DNA of 64,000 nucleotides from Demequina silvatica (GTDB lineage: Bacteria > Actinomycetota > Actinomycetes > Actinomycetales > Demequinaceae). The position numbers were made by a program, and so were the translations under genes. Under the pieces are notes generated by a model. The model was not told the origin of the DNA and did no database searches. It was given only the letters and a program-made list of their open reading frames with translations. Location of the stretch: assembly GCF_000971215.1 (NCBI RefSeq), contig NZ_BBMA01000008.1, positions 1,517 through 65,516 of the forward strand. The letters are read 5' to 3'. Numbering within the stretch: position 1 is the stretch's first letter; each line of letters begins with the position of its first letter. Below, one piece after another: positions 8,072-16,645 of the stretch.

Positions 8072-9976
8072 ATGCACACCCTCACCCTGCTGGACCGCCT
8101 CGACCTCGCGCCGGACGTGCGCGCCGCCCTCGCGGCCGCGCGGTCGGTCACCGTCCCCGCCACGCGCGAGGAGCTGTTCGCGCTGTCGCTCGGCCCCGAC
8201 GGCGGGCCCACGTTCTGGGTCGACTACGACGTCGACGGCGAGGTGGTGACGGAGGCGACCGTGACCCGCTGCCGCAACGGCATCGCGGTCAACTACCCCG
8301 AGGACTACATGCGCCGCCGCGACCCGCAGTGCATGGTGATCGCCGACGACCGTCCCACGGACAAGACGCGCTTCGCGGACCGGTTCGGGCACGGCTTCGA
8401 CGGCACCCGCGCGGACACCATGGCGTGGCTCGCGCACCAGGACCTGGTGGTGGTGCCGTTCAAGGCCGGCGGGCTGCGGCACGGCTCGCCTTCGATCGCG
8501 ATCGTGCCGGCGAACGCGGCGTTCTTCGCGACCGCGCTGGTGGACCTCCAGGGCTGGGTGACGTTCGAGGAGCTCGGCGAATTCGCGCCGCGGTCGATCC
8601 TCTACGTCGCTCCCCCGTTCCGTCACACCCACTTCGACGGCAAGCAGGTGGTGGTCCACGACCGCTCGGAGACCCTCCACGAGATCTTCGCCTACAACCT
8701 CTACCCGGGTCCCAGCGCGAAGAAGGGCGTGTTCTCGGTGCTGCTCGACATCGGCGAGCAGGAGGGCTGGATCACGGCGCACGCCTCGTCGGTCCGCGTC
8801 ACCACGCCGTACGACAACGAGACCGTGATCATGCACGAGGGCGCCTCGGGCGGCGGAAAGTCGGAGATGTGCCAGGAGCTGCGCCGCGAGGACGACGGCC
8901 GCATCCTGCTCGGCACCAACGTCGCGACGGGCGAGCCGTACCTCATCACCCTGTCCGAGACCTCCGACCTCGCGCCGGTCACCGACGACATGACGCTGTG
9001 CCACCCCGCGGTCCAGGACGGCAGCGGCAAGATGGTGGTCGCGGACGCCGAGGACGGCTGGTTCGTGCGCGTCGACAACCTCAAGTCGTACGGCGCGGAC
9101 GTGCACTTCGAGCGCGCCGTGATCCACCCGGACGCGCCGCTGGTGTTCTTCAGCATCGACGGAGTGCCCGACGCGACCGCGCTGCCGTGGGAGCACACGC
9201 TCGACTCGACGGGCAAGCCCTGCCCCAACCCGCGGGTGGTGATCCCGCGCACCATGATCCACGGGATCGTCCACGAGCCCGAGCCGGTCGACGTCCGCAC
9301 GTTCGGCGTCCGTATGCCCGCCTGCACCTCGGACAAGCCCACCTACGGGATCATGGGCCTCGCGCATTTCGTGCCGCCGGCGATCGCGTGGCTGTGGCGC
9401 CTCATCGCGCCGCGCGGGGACAAGAACCCGTCGATCGGCGAGGCCGCGGACGCGGTGAAGACCCTCGAGCACGGCGGCATGGTCTCCGAAGGCGTGGGCT
9501 CCTACTGGCCGTTCTCGACGGGCACCCAGGTGGCCGCCGCGAACCTGCTGCTGCGCCAGATCCTCGAGTTCAACCGCACCCGCTACGTCCTCACGCCCAA
9601 CCAGCACATCGGCGCCTACCAGGTGGGATTCTCCGCGGAGTGGCTCACGCGCGAGTGGCTGGCGCGCAAGGGCGGCGGCCGCATGCGCGCCGACCAGCTC
9701 GAGCCCGCGCGGTGCGCGCTGTTCGGCTACGCACCCAAGGAGATGACCCTCGACGGCCAGCCGATCCGCCGCACGCTGCTGCGCCCGGAGACCCAGTCGC
9801 ACGTGGGCGAGGCGGCCTACGACGCCGGCTGCGCGATCCTCACCGGCTTCTTCAAGTCCGAGCTCGCGAAGTTCCTCACCGACGAGCTCGACCCGCTGGG
9901 CCGGCGGATCATCGAGACCTGCCTGGCCGACGGCACCGTGGAGGACTACGAGGCGCTCACGCCCATGTACCTGTGA
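8072..9976 (+). CDS. DUF4914-like P-loop protein, PEPCK/HPr-kinase-like
   Basis: The 634-residue protein has a P-loop, GASGGGKS, at about residues 257-264, placed in the second half of an N-terminal alpha/beta domain as in PEP carboxykinase and HPr kinase folds. Length and sequence fit the uncharacterised DUF4914 family better than true PEPCK, whose substrate motifs I do not find. Conserved-looking blocks include PFRHTHFDGKQVVVHDRSE and the C-terminal NQHIGAYQVGF. The ATG at 8072 is preceded by GAAGGAG. It stands alone, so context gives no role. A nucleotide-dependent kinase or carboxykinase-like activity is possible. Confidence 0.65.
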   Translation: MHTLTLLDRLDLAPDVRAALAAARSVTVPATREELFALSLGPDGGPTFWVDYDVDGEVVTEATVTRCRNGIAVNYPEDYMRRRDPQCMVIADDRPTDKTRFADRFGHGFDGTRADTMAWLAHQDLVVVPFKAGGLRHGSPSIAIVPANAAFFATALVDLQGWVTFEELGEFAPRSILYVAPPFRHTHFDGKQVVVHDRSETLHEIFAYNLYPGPSAKKGVFSVLLDIGEQEGWITAHASSVRVTTPYDNETVIMHEGASGGGKSEMCQELRREDDGRILLGTNVATGEPYLITLSETSDLAPVTDDMTLCHPAVQDGSGKMVVADAEDGWFVRVDNLKSYGADVHFERAVIHPDAPLVFFSIDGVPDATALPWEHTLDSTGKPCPNPRVVIPRTMIHGIVHEPEPVDVRTFGVRMPACTSDKPTYGIMGLAHFVPPAIAWLWRLIAPRGDKNPSIGEAADAVKTLEHGGMVSEGVGSYWPFSTGTQVAAANLLLRQILEFNRTRYVLTPNQHIGAYQVGFSAEWLTREWLARKGGGRMRADQLEPARCALFGYAPKEMTLDGQPIRRTLLRPETQSHVGEAAYDAGCAILTGFFKSELAKFLTDELDPLGRRIIETCLADGTVEDYEALTPMYL

Positions 9977-10015
9977 GCGGTTGACGGCGGGGCCGGGCCG
10001 GCGCACGGTGGGGTG

Positions 10016-10426
10016 ATGACCGCTCCTCTGCAGCTGCGCCTGGTCCTCCACGCCCCCGACCTCGAGGAGGCGCTCGCGCTGTTCCGCGACGCGCTCGGCA
10101 TGCCCGTGTCGCTCGACCTCTCGACGCCCACCGACGAGGGCGACGCGCGCGTGGTGGTCCTCGAGGCCGGCCGCGCGACCCTCGAGCTGGTGAACACCGC
10201 GCAGCGCGCGCACATCGACGCCCTCGAGGTGGGCCGTCCCGTCGCCCGGGAGGTGCGGCTGGCCCTGCAGGTGGACGATGCGGCGGCCGCCAGCGCGGCG
10301 GCCCTCGCCGCCGGCGCGGAGCAGGTCGCGCCGCCCACCCGCACCCCGTGGGGCTCCCTCAACGCGCGCCTCGAGACGCCCGTGGGCGTGCAGCTCACGC
10401 TGTTCGAGCAGGTCGAGGAGGAGTAG
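10016..10426 (+). CDS. VOC/glyoxalase-like protein
   Basis: The 136-residue protein has the paired beta-alpha-beta-beta-beta layout of the vicinal oxygen chelate superfamily: an opening LRLVLHAPDLEEALALFRDALG, a central E-L-V strand, and a closing TPVGVQLTLFEQ. Metal ligands cannot be assigned with certainty. A GTG at 10013 immediately precedes the chosen ATG and is an alternative start. An 11-mer variant (TGGACGATGCG) lies at 10272-10282. Confidence 0.75.
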   Translation: MTAPLQLRLVLHAPDLEEALALFRDALGMPVSLDLSTPTDEGDARVVVLEAGRATLELVNTAQRAHIDALEVGRPVAREVRLALQVDDAAAASAAALAAGAEQVAPPTRTPWGSLNARLETPVGVQLTLFEQVEEE

Positions 10427-10473
10427 GACCTCGGGCGCTCCCGCGCCGCCCGCGCGCCCGTAGGTTGGTACCC

Positions 10474-11088
10474 GTGACCAGCCCCGAGCAGATGAAGGCC
10501 GCCATGGCCGAGGTCCCCGTCGAGGACCCCACCCGCACCGAGTACCAGAAGCTCGAGAACGACGAGTGGTTCCGCTACCGCGCCGGGCCCGAGCTGGCCG
10601 CGATGCAGCGCGCCACGCTGGCCCGGCTGCGCGAGCTCAACGCCGCGTACTACGACGACCCGGTGGGCTCGACCGCGGGCCTGAGCGAGCTGGTGGGCGA
10701 GTGCGGCCCGGGCCTCGACTACCGCCCGCCGCTGTACCTCGAGTACCGCGAGCGCGTGCGCTTCGGGAGGAACGTGTTCATCAACGCTAACCTCATGATC
10801 CTGGGCTCGGGCGTGGTGACCATCGGCGACAACGCGCTGATCGGCCCCGACGCGCGGTTCTACACCGTCAACCACGCGTTCGACGTGGAGATCCGCCGCG
10901 AGGGCTGGGAGCGCGCGTTCCCCATCACTCTGGAGGCGGACGTGTGGCTGGGCGGCTCCGTGGTGATCTGCCCGGGCGTGACCATCGGTCGCGGATCGGT
11001 GGTCGCGGCCGGTTCCGTGGTGACCAAGGACGTGCCCCCGATGTCGGTGGTCGCCGGCAACCCGGCGAAGGTGATCCGGACGCTGTAG
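10474..11088 (+). CDS. sugar O-acetyltransferase (LbH hexapeptide, Maa/NodL-like)
   Basis: The 204-residue protein has an N-terminal Mac-type helical region (about 1-60) and a left-handed beta-helix with hexapeptide repeats ending in the typical VVAGNPAKVIR. It matches maltose/galactoside O-acetyltransferases, which move acetyl from acetyl-CoA to a sugar hydroxyl; the catalytic His is in the YTVNHAFD segment (about residue 133). The GTG at 10474 has no Shine-Dalgarno but lies 7 nt after TAGGTT (10461-10466), consistent with a leaderless mRNA. Confidence 0.88.
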   Translation: MTSPEQMKAAMAEVPVEDPTRTEYQKLENDEWFRYRAGPELAAMQRATLARLRELNAAYYDDPVGSTAGLSELVGECGPGLDYRPPLYLEYRERVRFGRNVFINANLMILGSGVVTIGDNALIGPDARFYTVNHAFDVEIRREGWERAFPITLEADVWLGGSVVICPGVTIGRGSVVAAGSVVTKDVPPMSVVAGNPAKVIRTL

Positions 11089-11096
11089 GACCCGAC

Positions 11097-11948
11097 CTAC
11101 GCGGGCGCGTGGTGGGCGAGGTACTCGATGACGCGGCGCGCCACCTCGGGCCAGCCGTGGTCCATGGTGAGGCTGTGCCCGCGGTCGAAGAACTCGACGT
11201 AGTCCGTGGGGCACGGGTTGCGGCTCTGGATGCGGAACGTCTCCGCCGCGGACTCCGGCGGCACCAGCCGGTCCTTCCCCGCCGCGACCACCAGGAGCGG
11301 GCCGCGGTCGCGGTTCACGGTGTCGACCCCTGCGGGCGCGCGCGCCTCGCGCCGCGGCGAGGCGAGCTCGAACCCGACCCGGCCGGGCGCCGCGACGTGC
11401 TCGGTCTCCCAGAGCAGGTGCGACTCGTCGGGTGTGAGCGTGTTGGCGCACGCGTAGCGGAACTCCGGATAGGTGAGCGCGACGGCCCGGTCGCGGTTGT
11501 CACGGTCGCGCAGGATGGGCGCCGCGGAGTGGAGCACCGAGTCGGGGGCGGGCCTGGCGCCGCGCATCGGCGCCGGCACGATCGCGACGGTCGCGCGTGC
11601 GAGCCCGCGGCCCGCGAGCTGCTGCGCGGTGAGGCCACCCACCCCCGTGCCCACCACGAACGGCGGCTCGCGCAGCACGCCCGCCACGGCCGCGGCGTGG
11701 TCGAGCATGTCGAGCAGCCCGATCCCCGCGAGCGCCTCGGGGTGACGGCGCGCCTCCTCGGCCGACTCCGGCTCGCCCGGCCACGCGACGGCGACCGTCG
11801 CGAACCCCGCGCGTGCGAGCGGCTCGCGCCACGGCTCCCAGGTGACCGCGAGGCTCCACATCTCGTGCAGGAGCAGCACCGCGGGGCCGTCCGCCGCGTT
11901 CGCGGCGTCGACCTGCTCCCGCTCGCGCGGCGTCGGGGACGTGGGCAT
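11097..11948 (-). CDS. alpha/beta hydrolase fold protein lacking the usual nucleophile
   Basis: The 283-residue protein has an alpha/beta hydrolase layout: LLLHEMWS oxyanion-region strand, a nucleophile-elbow position V-V-G-T-G-V-G-G, an acid in AAGKDRLVPP and a histidine in FFDRGHSLTMDH. The elbow normally reads G-x-S-x-G (or G-x-C-x-G), but here the central residue is Gly, so classical hydrolase chemistry looks lost. The stop codon and that of the convergent acetyltransferase gene form a short GTAGG...CCTAC stem. TAGATT (complement of 11961-11966) is a likely -10. Confidence 0.75.
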   Translation of the reverse strand: MPTSPTPREREQVDAANAADGPAVLLLHEMWSLAVTWEPWREPLARAGFATVAVAWPGEPESAEEARRHPEALAGIGLLDMLDHAAAVAGVLREPPFVVGTGVGGLTAQQLAGRGLARATVAIVPAPMRGARPAPDSVLHSAAPILRDRDNRDRAVALTYPEFRYACANTLTPDESHLLWETEHVAAPGRVGFELASPRREARAPAGVDTVNRDRGPLLVVAAGKDRLVPPESAAETFRIQSRNPCPTDYVEFFDRGHSLTMDHGWPEVARRVIEYLAHHAPA

Positions 11949-12087
11949 GGCTCTGCCTCGAATCTATCCGCGCCCGCGCGCCGCCGCACGGGGGCGCGGC
12001 CCGCCCCCGCCACACCCGACGGAGTTGGTAGCTCAGTGTCGGTTCTAGCGGATCTCTGCGCGCTGGTGGTGGCTGGTTGTCGTTCCC

Positions 12088-12288
12088 CTACCCGCCGGTG
12101 ACCGCGTTCGAGATCGCGTCGATGACTCCGAGCGTCCCGACCGCGACACCTTCGGCGATCCCGAGGCCCACGATCGCGTCGACGCCGAGCGCGAGCGCAA
12201 GCCCCGCGGCCGGAGCGACGGCGAGCAGCCATGCTCCGGGCCCGCGCGTGGCGGCGATCCTGGTCAAGGCGACGGTGACGAGGCTCAT
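12088..12288 (-). CDS. small hydrophobic protein, hypothetical
   Basis: A 66-residue frame starting MSLVTVALTRI contains two hydrophobic alanine/glycine-rich segments and could be a small membrane protein. The ribosome binding site is weak (GCAGGT) and no family is recognised. It may be a chance open frame in GC-rich DNA. Confidence 0.35.
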   Translation of the reverse strand: MSLVTVALTRIAATRGPGAWLLAVAPAAGLALALGVDAIVGLGIAEGVAVGTLGVIDAISNAVTGG

Positions 12289-12405
12289 ACCTGCAGTGTT
12301 GCGCCGCGCACGCGCCGCAGAGGGGGACGTCCGTCCCTCGGCGCGCAAGTGTCCGCGGACGCGGTACGCCGCGCGACGCCCCGCTGCGACGACCGCGGTA
12401 CCCGC

Positions 12406-12801
12406 CTACCCGCGCGCGTCCGCCTCGAGCCGTTCGAGGGCCGCGAGCGCGTCCTCGCGCCGGTCCCAGGGGACGAAGATGTGGTCGTGGTGGAAGCCCG
12501 CGACCACGTTCGCGCTCACCCCGGCGTCCGCGAGCGCACGCGCGAACGCGGCCGTCAGCCCCACCGCCTCCAGCGAGGAGTGCACCTCGAGGGTGATCCG
12601 CGCGGACGGGAACTCGAATGCGAGACCCAGCGCCCGCGCATCGTCCTCCCGCAGGACCACCGTGGTGCCCTCGGACTCCACCACCGTCACCACGGGATCC
12701 CACCCGCCAGGCACTGTCGCGACGGAGGCCCACACGTAGCGCTCGGGGTCGAGCCGGGTGCTGAGGTTCGCGAGCAGCTCGGCGAGGTCGACGATGGCCA
12801 T
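12406..12801 (-). CDS. ACT domain-containing protein
   Basis: The 131-residue protein resembles the small stand-alone ACT-type proteins with the closing motif HHDHIFVPWDRREDALAAL. ACT domains usually bind amino acids and regulate enzymes; the partner is not evident here. The ATG lies 6 nt after TACGCT (complement of 12808-12813) and has no Shine-Dalgarno, so translation is probably leaderless. A motif variant GCATCGTCC lies at 12638. Confidence 0.8.
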   Translation of the reverse strand: MAIVDLAELLANLSTRLDPERYVWASVATVPGGWDPVVTVVESEGTTVVLREDDARALGLAFEFPSARITLEVHSSLEAVGLTAAFARALADAGVSANVVAGFHHDHIFVPWDRREDALAALERLEADARG

Positions 12802-12821
12802 GCGGCCAGCGTAGGCCCGGC

Positions 12822-13649
12822 TCAGCGCGGGTACGCCGCGATGACCCCCGCGTACGGGCCCAGGTAGGGCGTCGGCTCCGCGTAGCCCGAGACCCACAGC
12901 TGCGAGATCTGCCCGTCGAGGTAGAGCGCATCCTCGACTCCCAGCTCGTCGCGGAACATCACCGCGAAGTCCCACAGGTTCACATACGTGCGGGTGATGA
13001 CCAGGTACACGGTGCGGCCGTCGGGGCTCACCCCCACGCCGGTGCGCAGCGCGGTGTTCTCGCTGCCCTCCGTGAACAGCGGATGCACCTCGCCGTCGAG
13101 CAGCAGCGCCGGCCCGGACTGCGTCGCCTGGGTCACGCCCTTCGCGCGGTACTCCGTCGAGTCGACCACCGCCGCGGTGCCGTCCTTGCGGATCTCGAAC
13201 ACCGCGTTGGGCTTGAGGTGGAAGTTGCCGTAACCGTCGGCCAGGTTGAGCGCACGCAGCTCCTCGCCGTCCGCGACCAGCAGGCCACCCGGCGTGAGGT
13301 CCTCCGAGAAGATCCCCGCGTTGGTGAGCACCGCGATCCCGGGATGGTCCTCGATGTACTCGCCCAGGTCCGTGCCTTCGGGGTCCTGCGGCCAGTCGAC
13401 GCGCACGTCCCACGCGTCGAGGTCGAGCGTCACCACCCCGTAGGACCCATGCTCGCCCAGGTTGATGACGCTGGTGGGGACCTCGGTCGACGATGCGTCG
13501 GTCGCCCCGGGCGTCGCGCTCGCCTCGGCGGCGGGCGCGGTGGACGTGGTGGCGGCGGGCGCGGGCGTCTCTGAGGCCTCGCCGCTGCCGAGCAGCCCGC
13601 AGCCCGCGAGCGCGAGGACGGCGAGGGCGGTGGTGAGCAGGCGGGGCAC
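12822..13649 (-). CDS. lipoprotein with phosphodiester glycosidase (NAGPA/DUF2233) domain
   Basis: The 275-residue protein has a lipoprotein signal with LALAGC near residues 12-17, a low-complexity Ala/Thr/Ser linker (about 24-58) and a C-terminal domain. The domain's TNAGIFSEDLTPGGLLV, NLADGYGNFHLKPNAVF and ALYLDGQISQLW segments match the NAGPA/DUF2233 family related to the uncovering enzyme that removes N-acetylglucosamine from phosphodiesters. A role in cell wall polymer turnover is plausible. The GTG lies 6 nt after TAGCCT (complement of 13656-13661), a leaderless arrangement. Confidence 0.85.
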   Translation of the reverse strand: MPRLLTTALAVLALAGCGLLGSGEASETPAPAATTSTAPAAEASATPGATDASSTEVPTSVINLGEHGSYGVVTLDLDAWDVRVDWPQDPEGTDLGEYIEDHPGIAVLTNAGIFSEDLTPGGLLVADGEELRALNLADGYGNFHLKPNAVFEIRKDGTAAVVDSTEYRAKGVTQATQSGPALLLDGEVHPLFTEGSENTALRTGVGVSPDGRTVYLVITRTYVNLWDFAVMFRDELGVEDALYLDGQISQLWVSGYAEPTPYLGPYAGVIAAYPR

Positions 13650-13737
13650 GCGTCGAGGCTAGTCGACCGCCCGGGAAGGAGTGGGCGCCGCCGCTCGTTG
13701 TCCCTCCGGACCCATCCGCCGACGTCAGGAGCACCCG

Positions 13738-14643
13738 ATGACGCAGACCGCCCCCACCCCCTCCCCCGAGGGCGTGTTCCGCTCGCTCGAGATCGCCGTG
13801 CTCGGCACCGGCATCATGGGCGCCGCAATGACCAGGAACCTGGTGCGCGCGGGCCACGGCGTGCGCGTGTGGAACCGCACGCATGCGACGGCCGCCGCCC
13901 TGGTCGCCGACGGCGCCACAGCGACCGCCACCCCCGCCGAGGCCGTCCACGAGGCCGACGTGGTCCTCACCATGCTCCACGACGGGCCCGCGACGCTCGA
14001 GGTGATGCGCCACGCCGCCCCGGGCCTGCGTCCCGGCGCCCTGTGGGTGCAGTCCGCGACCGTGGGCCTCGACGCGCAGCCCGCCATCGCGGCGCTCGCC
14101 GCGGAGCTCAATGTCATCCTCATCGACGCCCCGGTGCTCGGCACGCGCGAGCCCGCGGAGCTCGGCACCCTCACCGTGCTCGCGGCCGGGCCGGAGGACG
14201 TCCGGGCCACCGCATCGTCCGTCTTCGACGCCCTCGCGACCCGCACGTTCTGGACGGGGGACGATGCGGCGGCCGGGTCCGCGCAGCGGCTCAAGCTGGT
14301 GGCGAACTCGTGGGTCCTGGCGATCAACAACGCGGCCGGCGAGGTGATGGCGCTCGCGCAGGGGCTGGGCGTGGCGCCGGAGCTGTTCCTCGAGCTCATC
14401 GACGGCGGCCCGCTCGACTCCGGCTACCTGCGCACGAAGGCCGCGCTCATCCTCGAGGACCGCCTCGCGGAGACCAGCTTCGGGGCGGCGACCGCGGCCA
14501 AGGACGCGGAGCTGATCCTCGCGGCTGCGGGCACGGCGGGCGTGAGGCTCGACGCGCTCGAGGGCGCGCGGGCGCGGCTGGACCGCGTGGTCGAGGACGG
14601 CCACGGCGACGAGGACATGGCGGCGGCGTACCGCGCGAGCTGA
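13738..14643 (+). CDS. NAD(P)-dependent 3-hydroxyisobutyrate dehydrogenase-family oxidoreductase
   Basis: The 301-residue protein has the Rossmann loop AVLGTGIMG (about residues 20-28), a substrate-binding region corresponding to the family's D-x-P-V-x-G-x-x-x-A pattern (here DAPVLGTREPAELGTLTVLAAG) and a catalytic Lys in LKLVANSWVLAINN. It belongs to the beta-hydroxyacid dehydrogenase family; the substrate is unknown. CAGGAG precedes the ATG. It contains an exact GGGACGATGCG copy (14258-14268) and a reverse partial copy (14212-14220) 37 bp apart. Confidence 0.88.
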   Translation: MTQTAPTPSPEGVFRSLEIAVLGTGIMGAAMTRNLVRAGHGVRVWNRTHATAAALVADGATATATPAEAVHEADVVLTMLHDGPATLEVMRHAAPGLRPGALWVQSATVGLDAQPAIAALAAELNVILIDAPVLGTREPAELGTLTVLAAGPEDVRATASSVFDALATRTFWTGDDAAAGSAQRLKLVANSWVLAINNAAGEVMALAQGLGVAPELFLELIDGGPLDSGYLRTKAALILEDRLAETSFGAATAAKDAELILAAAGTAGVRLDALEGARARLDRVVEDGHGDEDMAAAYRAS

Positions 14644-14753
14644 CCCCCGTCCCGGCGCGCGCCGCCCCGCTCCCCCGGGACGCTCACCGGTACTTTCGGT
14701 GGGATCTTGCGCCGGGCGGGACAGTCGCCCGCACCGGGACGTACCGTGGTGGC

Positions 14754-15206
14754 GTGATCCGCACGGCCGGACCCGGCGACGCCGCCGAGGTCGCGAGGCT
14801 GCTCGACGCGTTCAACCGCGAATTCGACACCCCGACCCCGGGTCCTGCGGTGCTCGCCGTGCGGCTGGAACGGCTGCTGACCGCGGGTGACACGCTCGCG
14901 CTGCTCGCCGGCGAGAGGGCCATCGGGGTCGCGCTGGCCACGTACCGCACCAACGTGTGGCACGACGGCCCGGTGGCGTTGCTCGACGAGCTCTACGTGC
15001 ACCCCGAGCACCGCGACCGCGGCACGGGCACCGAGCTGATCGAGGCGCTGGTCGCGGACGCGCGCTCGCGCGGGTGCGCGCTCATCGAGGTCAACGTCGA
15101 CGAGGACGACGGCGACGCGCTGCGGTTCTACGCCCGCCACCGCTTCGCGCTCATGCAGCCCGACACCGGCGAGCGGGCGTTCTACCTCAGCCGCGAGCTG
15201 CGCTGA
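14754..15206 (+). CDS. GNAT family N-acetyltransferase
   Basis: The 150-residue single-domain GNAT has the acetyl-CoA-binding motif RDRGTGTELI (consensus R/Q-x-x-G-x-G/A) in the strand-helix ELYVHPEHRDRGTGTELIE, and a C-terminal ALRFYARHRF segment typical of the fold. The acceptor is unknown. The GTG lies exactly 6 nt after TACCGT (14742-14747) without a Shine-Dalgarno, indicating leaderless translation. Confidence 0.88.
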   Translation: MIRTAGPGDAAEVARLLDAFNREFDTPTPGPAVLAVRLERLLTAGDTLALLAGERAIGVALATYRTNVWHDGPVALLDELYVHPEHRDRGTGTELIEALVADARSRGCALIEVNVDEDDGDALRFYARHRFALMQPDTGERAFYLSRELR

Positions 15207-15227
15207 GCGCTCCGAGCAGCGCCCGGG

Positions 15228-15788
15228 TCACGCCGGCGACGGGCACTCCACGTGGATGAGCCAGCCGTCGCCGTCGCGCGTGCCGGACGCCAGGCAGGTG
15301 ACGGGCGTGCCGTCGGCATCCTTCGCGGAGAACTCGATCAGCCCCGTCCCGATCAGCATCGCGTCGAGCGGGTGCGGCACCTCGACCCCGAGCCCTGCGC
15401 GCACGTCGCGCGCGAAGTCCGCGGCGAGCGCGTCGAGCTGCGCCTCCTGCGCCGCGAGCTCGGCGTCGTAGTCGGCCTGAGCCGTGTCGCTGGCGCGCGC
15501 GCTCGTCACCAGCAGCACCACGCCGGTCGCGAAGGCGGCCACGGAGAGGACGGCCGCGACGCGGGTCCCCCACCCTCCGGCATGCCGCGCACCCAACCGC
15601 ACGGCCGCGACGGCCACGACCACCACGAGCGCGGCGAAGCCGAGCGCGACGAGCCCGAGCCCCAGGAACCCCGACACGAAGCCGGGGCCGCCGAAGCGGC
15701 CCGGCTCGAGCGCCGTCACCTCGGGCAGCGGCGGGACGGGGACGTCGATCGCGGAACCGCCCAGCAGCCCCCTCAGCACCGTCGCCAT
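15228..15788 (-). CDS. membrane protein of unknown function
   Basis: The 186-residue protein has two hydrophobic segments (about 38-65 and 75-97) and then an extracytoplasmic domain beginning with an Ala/Glu/Asp/Gln-rich helix. The C-terminal part with LIGTGLIEFSAKDADGTPVTCLASG looks like a small secreted sensor or a DUF4333-like domain, but no family is assigned with confidence. AGGGGG precedes the ATG at 15788. It follows the ABC transporter operon by 80 bp on the same strand and may be co-transcribed. Confidence 0.6.
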   Translation of the reverse strand: MATVLRGLLGGSAIDVPVPPLPEVTALEPGRFGGPGFVSGFLGLGLVALGFAALVVVVAVAAVRLGARHAGGWGTRVAAVLSVAAFATGVVLLVTSARASDTAQADYDAELAAQEAQLDALAADFARDVRAGLGVEVPHPLDAMLIGTGLIEFSAKDADGTPVTCLASGTRDGDGWLIHVECPSPA

Positions 15789-15868
15789 TGCACCCCCTCG
15801 CTGGTGTCGCCCCAGGTATAGCAGCGACATCGCGCACGCCGGTACCCCCACTTGTGGGGGCCACGCCG

Positions 15869-16645
15869 CTAGAGCACGTGCGAGAGGAAGTCCTTGGTGC
15901 GCTCCTGCTGCGGGGCGTCGAGCACCTGGGCGGGCACGCCCTCCTCGACCACCACGCCCTCGTCCATGAAGACCACGTGGTCGGCGACCTCGCGGGCGAA
16001 CCCGATCTCGTGGGTCACCACCACCATGGTCATGCCGCCCGCCGCGAGGTCCTTCATCACCGCGAGGACCTCCCCGACCAGCTCGGGGTCGAGCGCGGAC
16101 GTGGGCTCGTCGAACAGCATGATCTCGGGGTCCATCGCGAGCGCGCGGGCGATCGCCACGCGCTGCTGCTGGCCTCCGGACAGCTGGGCCGGGTAGTGGT
16201 CCATGCGGCCGGACAGCCCGACGCGCTCGAGCAGCTCGACCGCCTTGGCGCGCGCGGCGGACTTGGACCGCTTGAGCACCTGGACCTGCGCCTCCATGAC
16301 GTTCTCGAGGGCCGTCATGTGCGGGAACAGGTGGAAGCGCTGGAAGACCATGCCGATGCGCGAGCGCTGCCGTGCGATCGCGGTGGGGTGCAGGCGGTGT
16401 AGCCTGCCCGACGCGTCCTCCCGGTAGCCCAGCAGCTCGCCGTCGAGCCGCACGGAGCCGCCGGTGAGCTCCTCGAGCTCGTTGAGGCAGCGCAGCAGCG
16501 TCGACTTGCCCGAACCGGACGGCCCGAGCACCACGCACACCTCGCCGGGCTGGACGGTGAGGTCCACCCCGCGCAGCACGTGCAGCGAGCCGAACATCTT
16601 GTGCGCCTCGCGCACCTCGACCATGGGGGTCGCGGGACCGGTCAC
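15869..16645 (-). CDS. polar amino acid ABC transporter ATP-binding protein
   Basis: The 258-residue ATPase shows Walker A GPSGSGKS at 41-48, signature LSGGQQQR at 155-162, Walker B IMLFDE ending at 180, and an H-loop TH in VVVTHEIGF. It belongs to the GlnQ/HisP class that powers amino acid uptake. The GTG start overlaps the permease stop (GTGA), so the two are co-translated. An insertion around residues 72-92, between Walker A and the Q-loop, is longer than in GlnQ. Confidence 0.95.
   Translation of the reverse strand: MTGPATPMVEVREAHKMFGSLHVLRGVDLTVQPGEVCVVLGPSGSGKSTLLRCLNELEELTGGSVRLDGELLGYREDASGRLHRLHPTAIARQRSRIGMVFQRFHLFPHMTALENVMEAQVQVLKRSKSAARAKAVELLERVGLSGRMDHYPAQLSGGQQQRVAIARALAMDPEIMLFDEPTSALDPELVGEVLAVMKDLAAGGMTMVVVTHEIGFAREVADHVVFMDEGVVVEEGVPAQVLDAPQQERTKDFLSHVL

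Noticed and set aside
8072..9976. Annotation as phosphoenolpyruvate carboxykinase
   Set aside because: Only the P-loop context fits; the PEPCK-specific substrate and metal motifs are not recognisable, and the length and sequence fit DUF4914 better.
12021..12060. tRNA-like string GGTAGCTCAGT
   Set aside because: It resembles a tRNA D-arm, but no acceptor stem, anticodon arm or TTCGA-type T-loop follows at the right distance.
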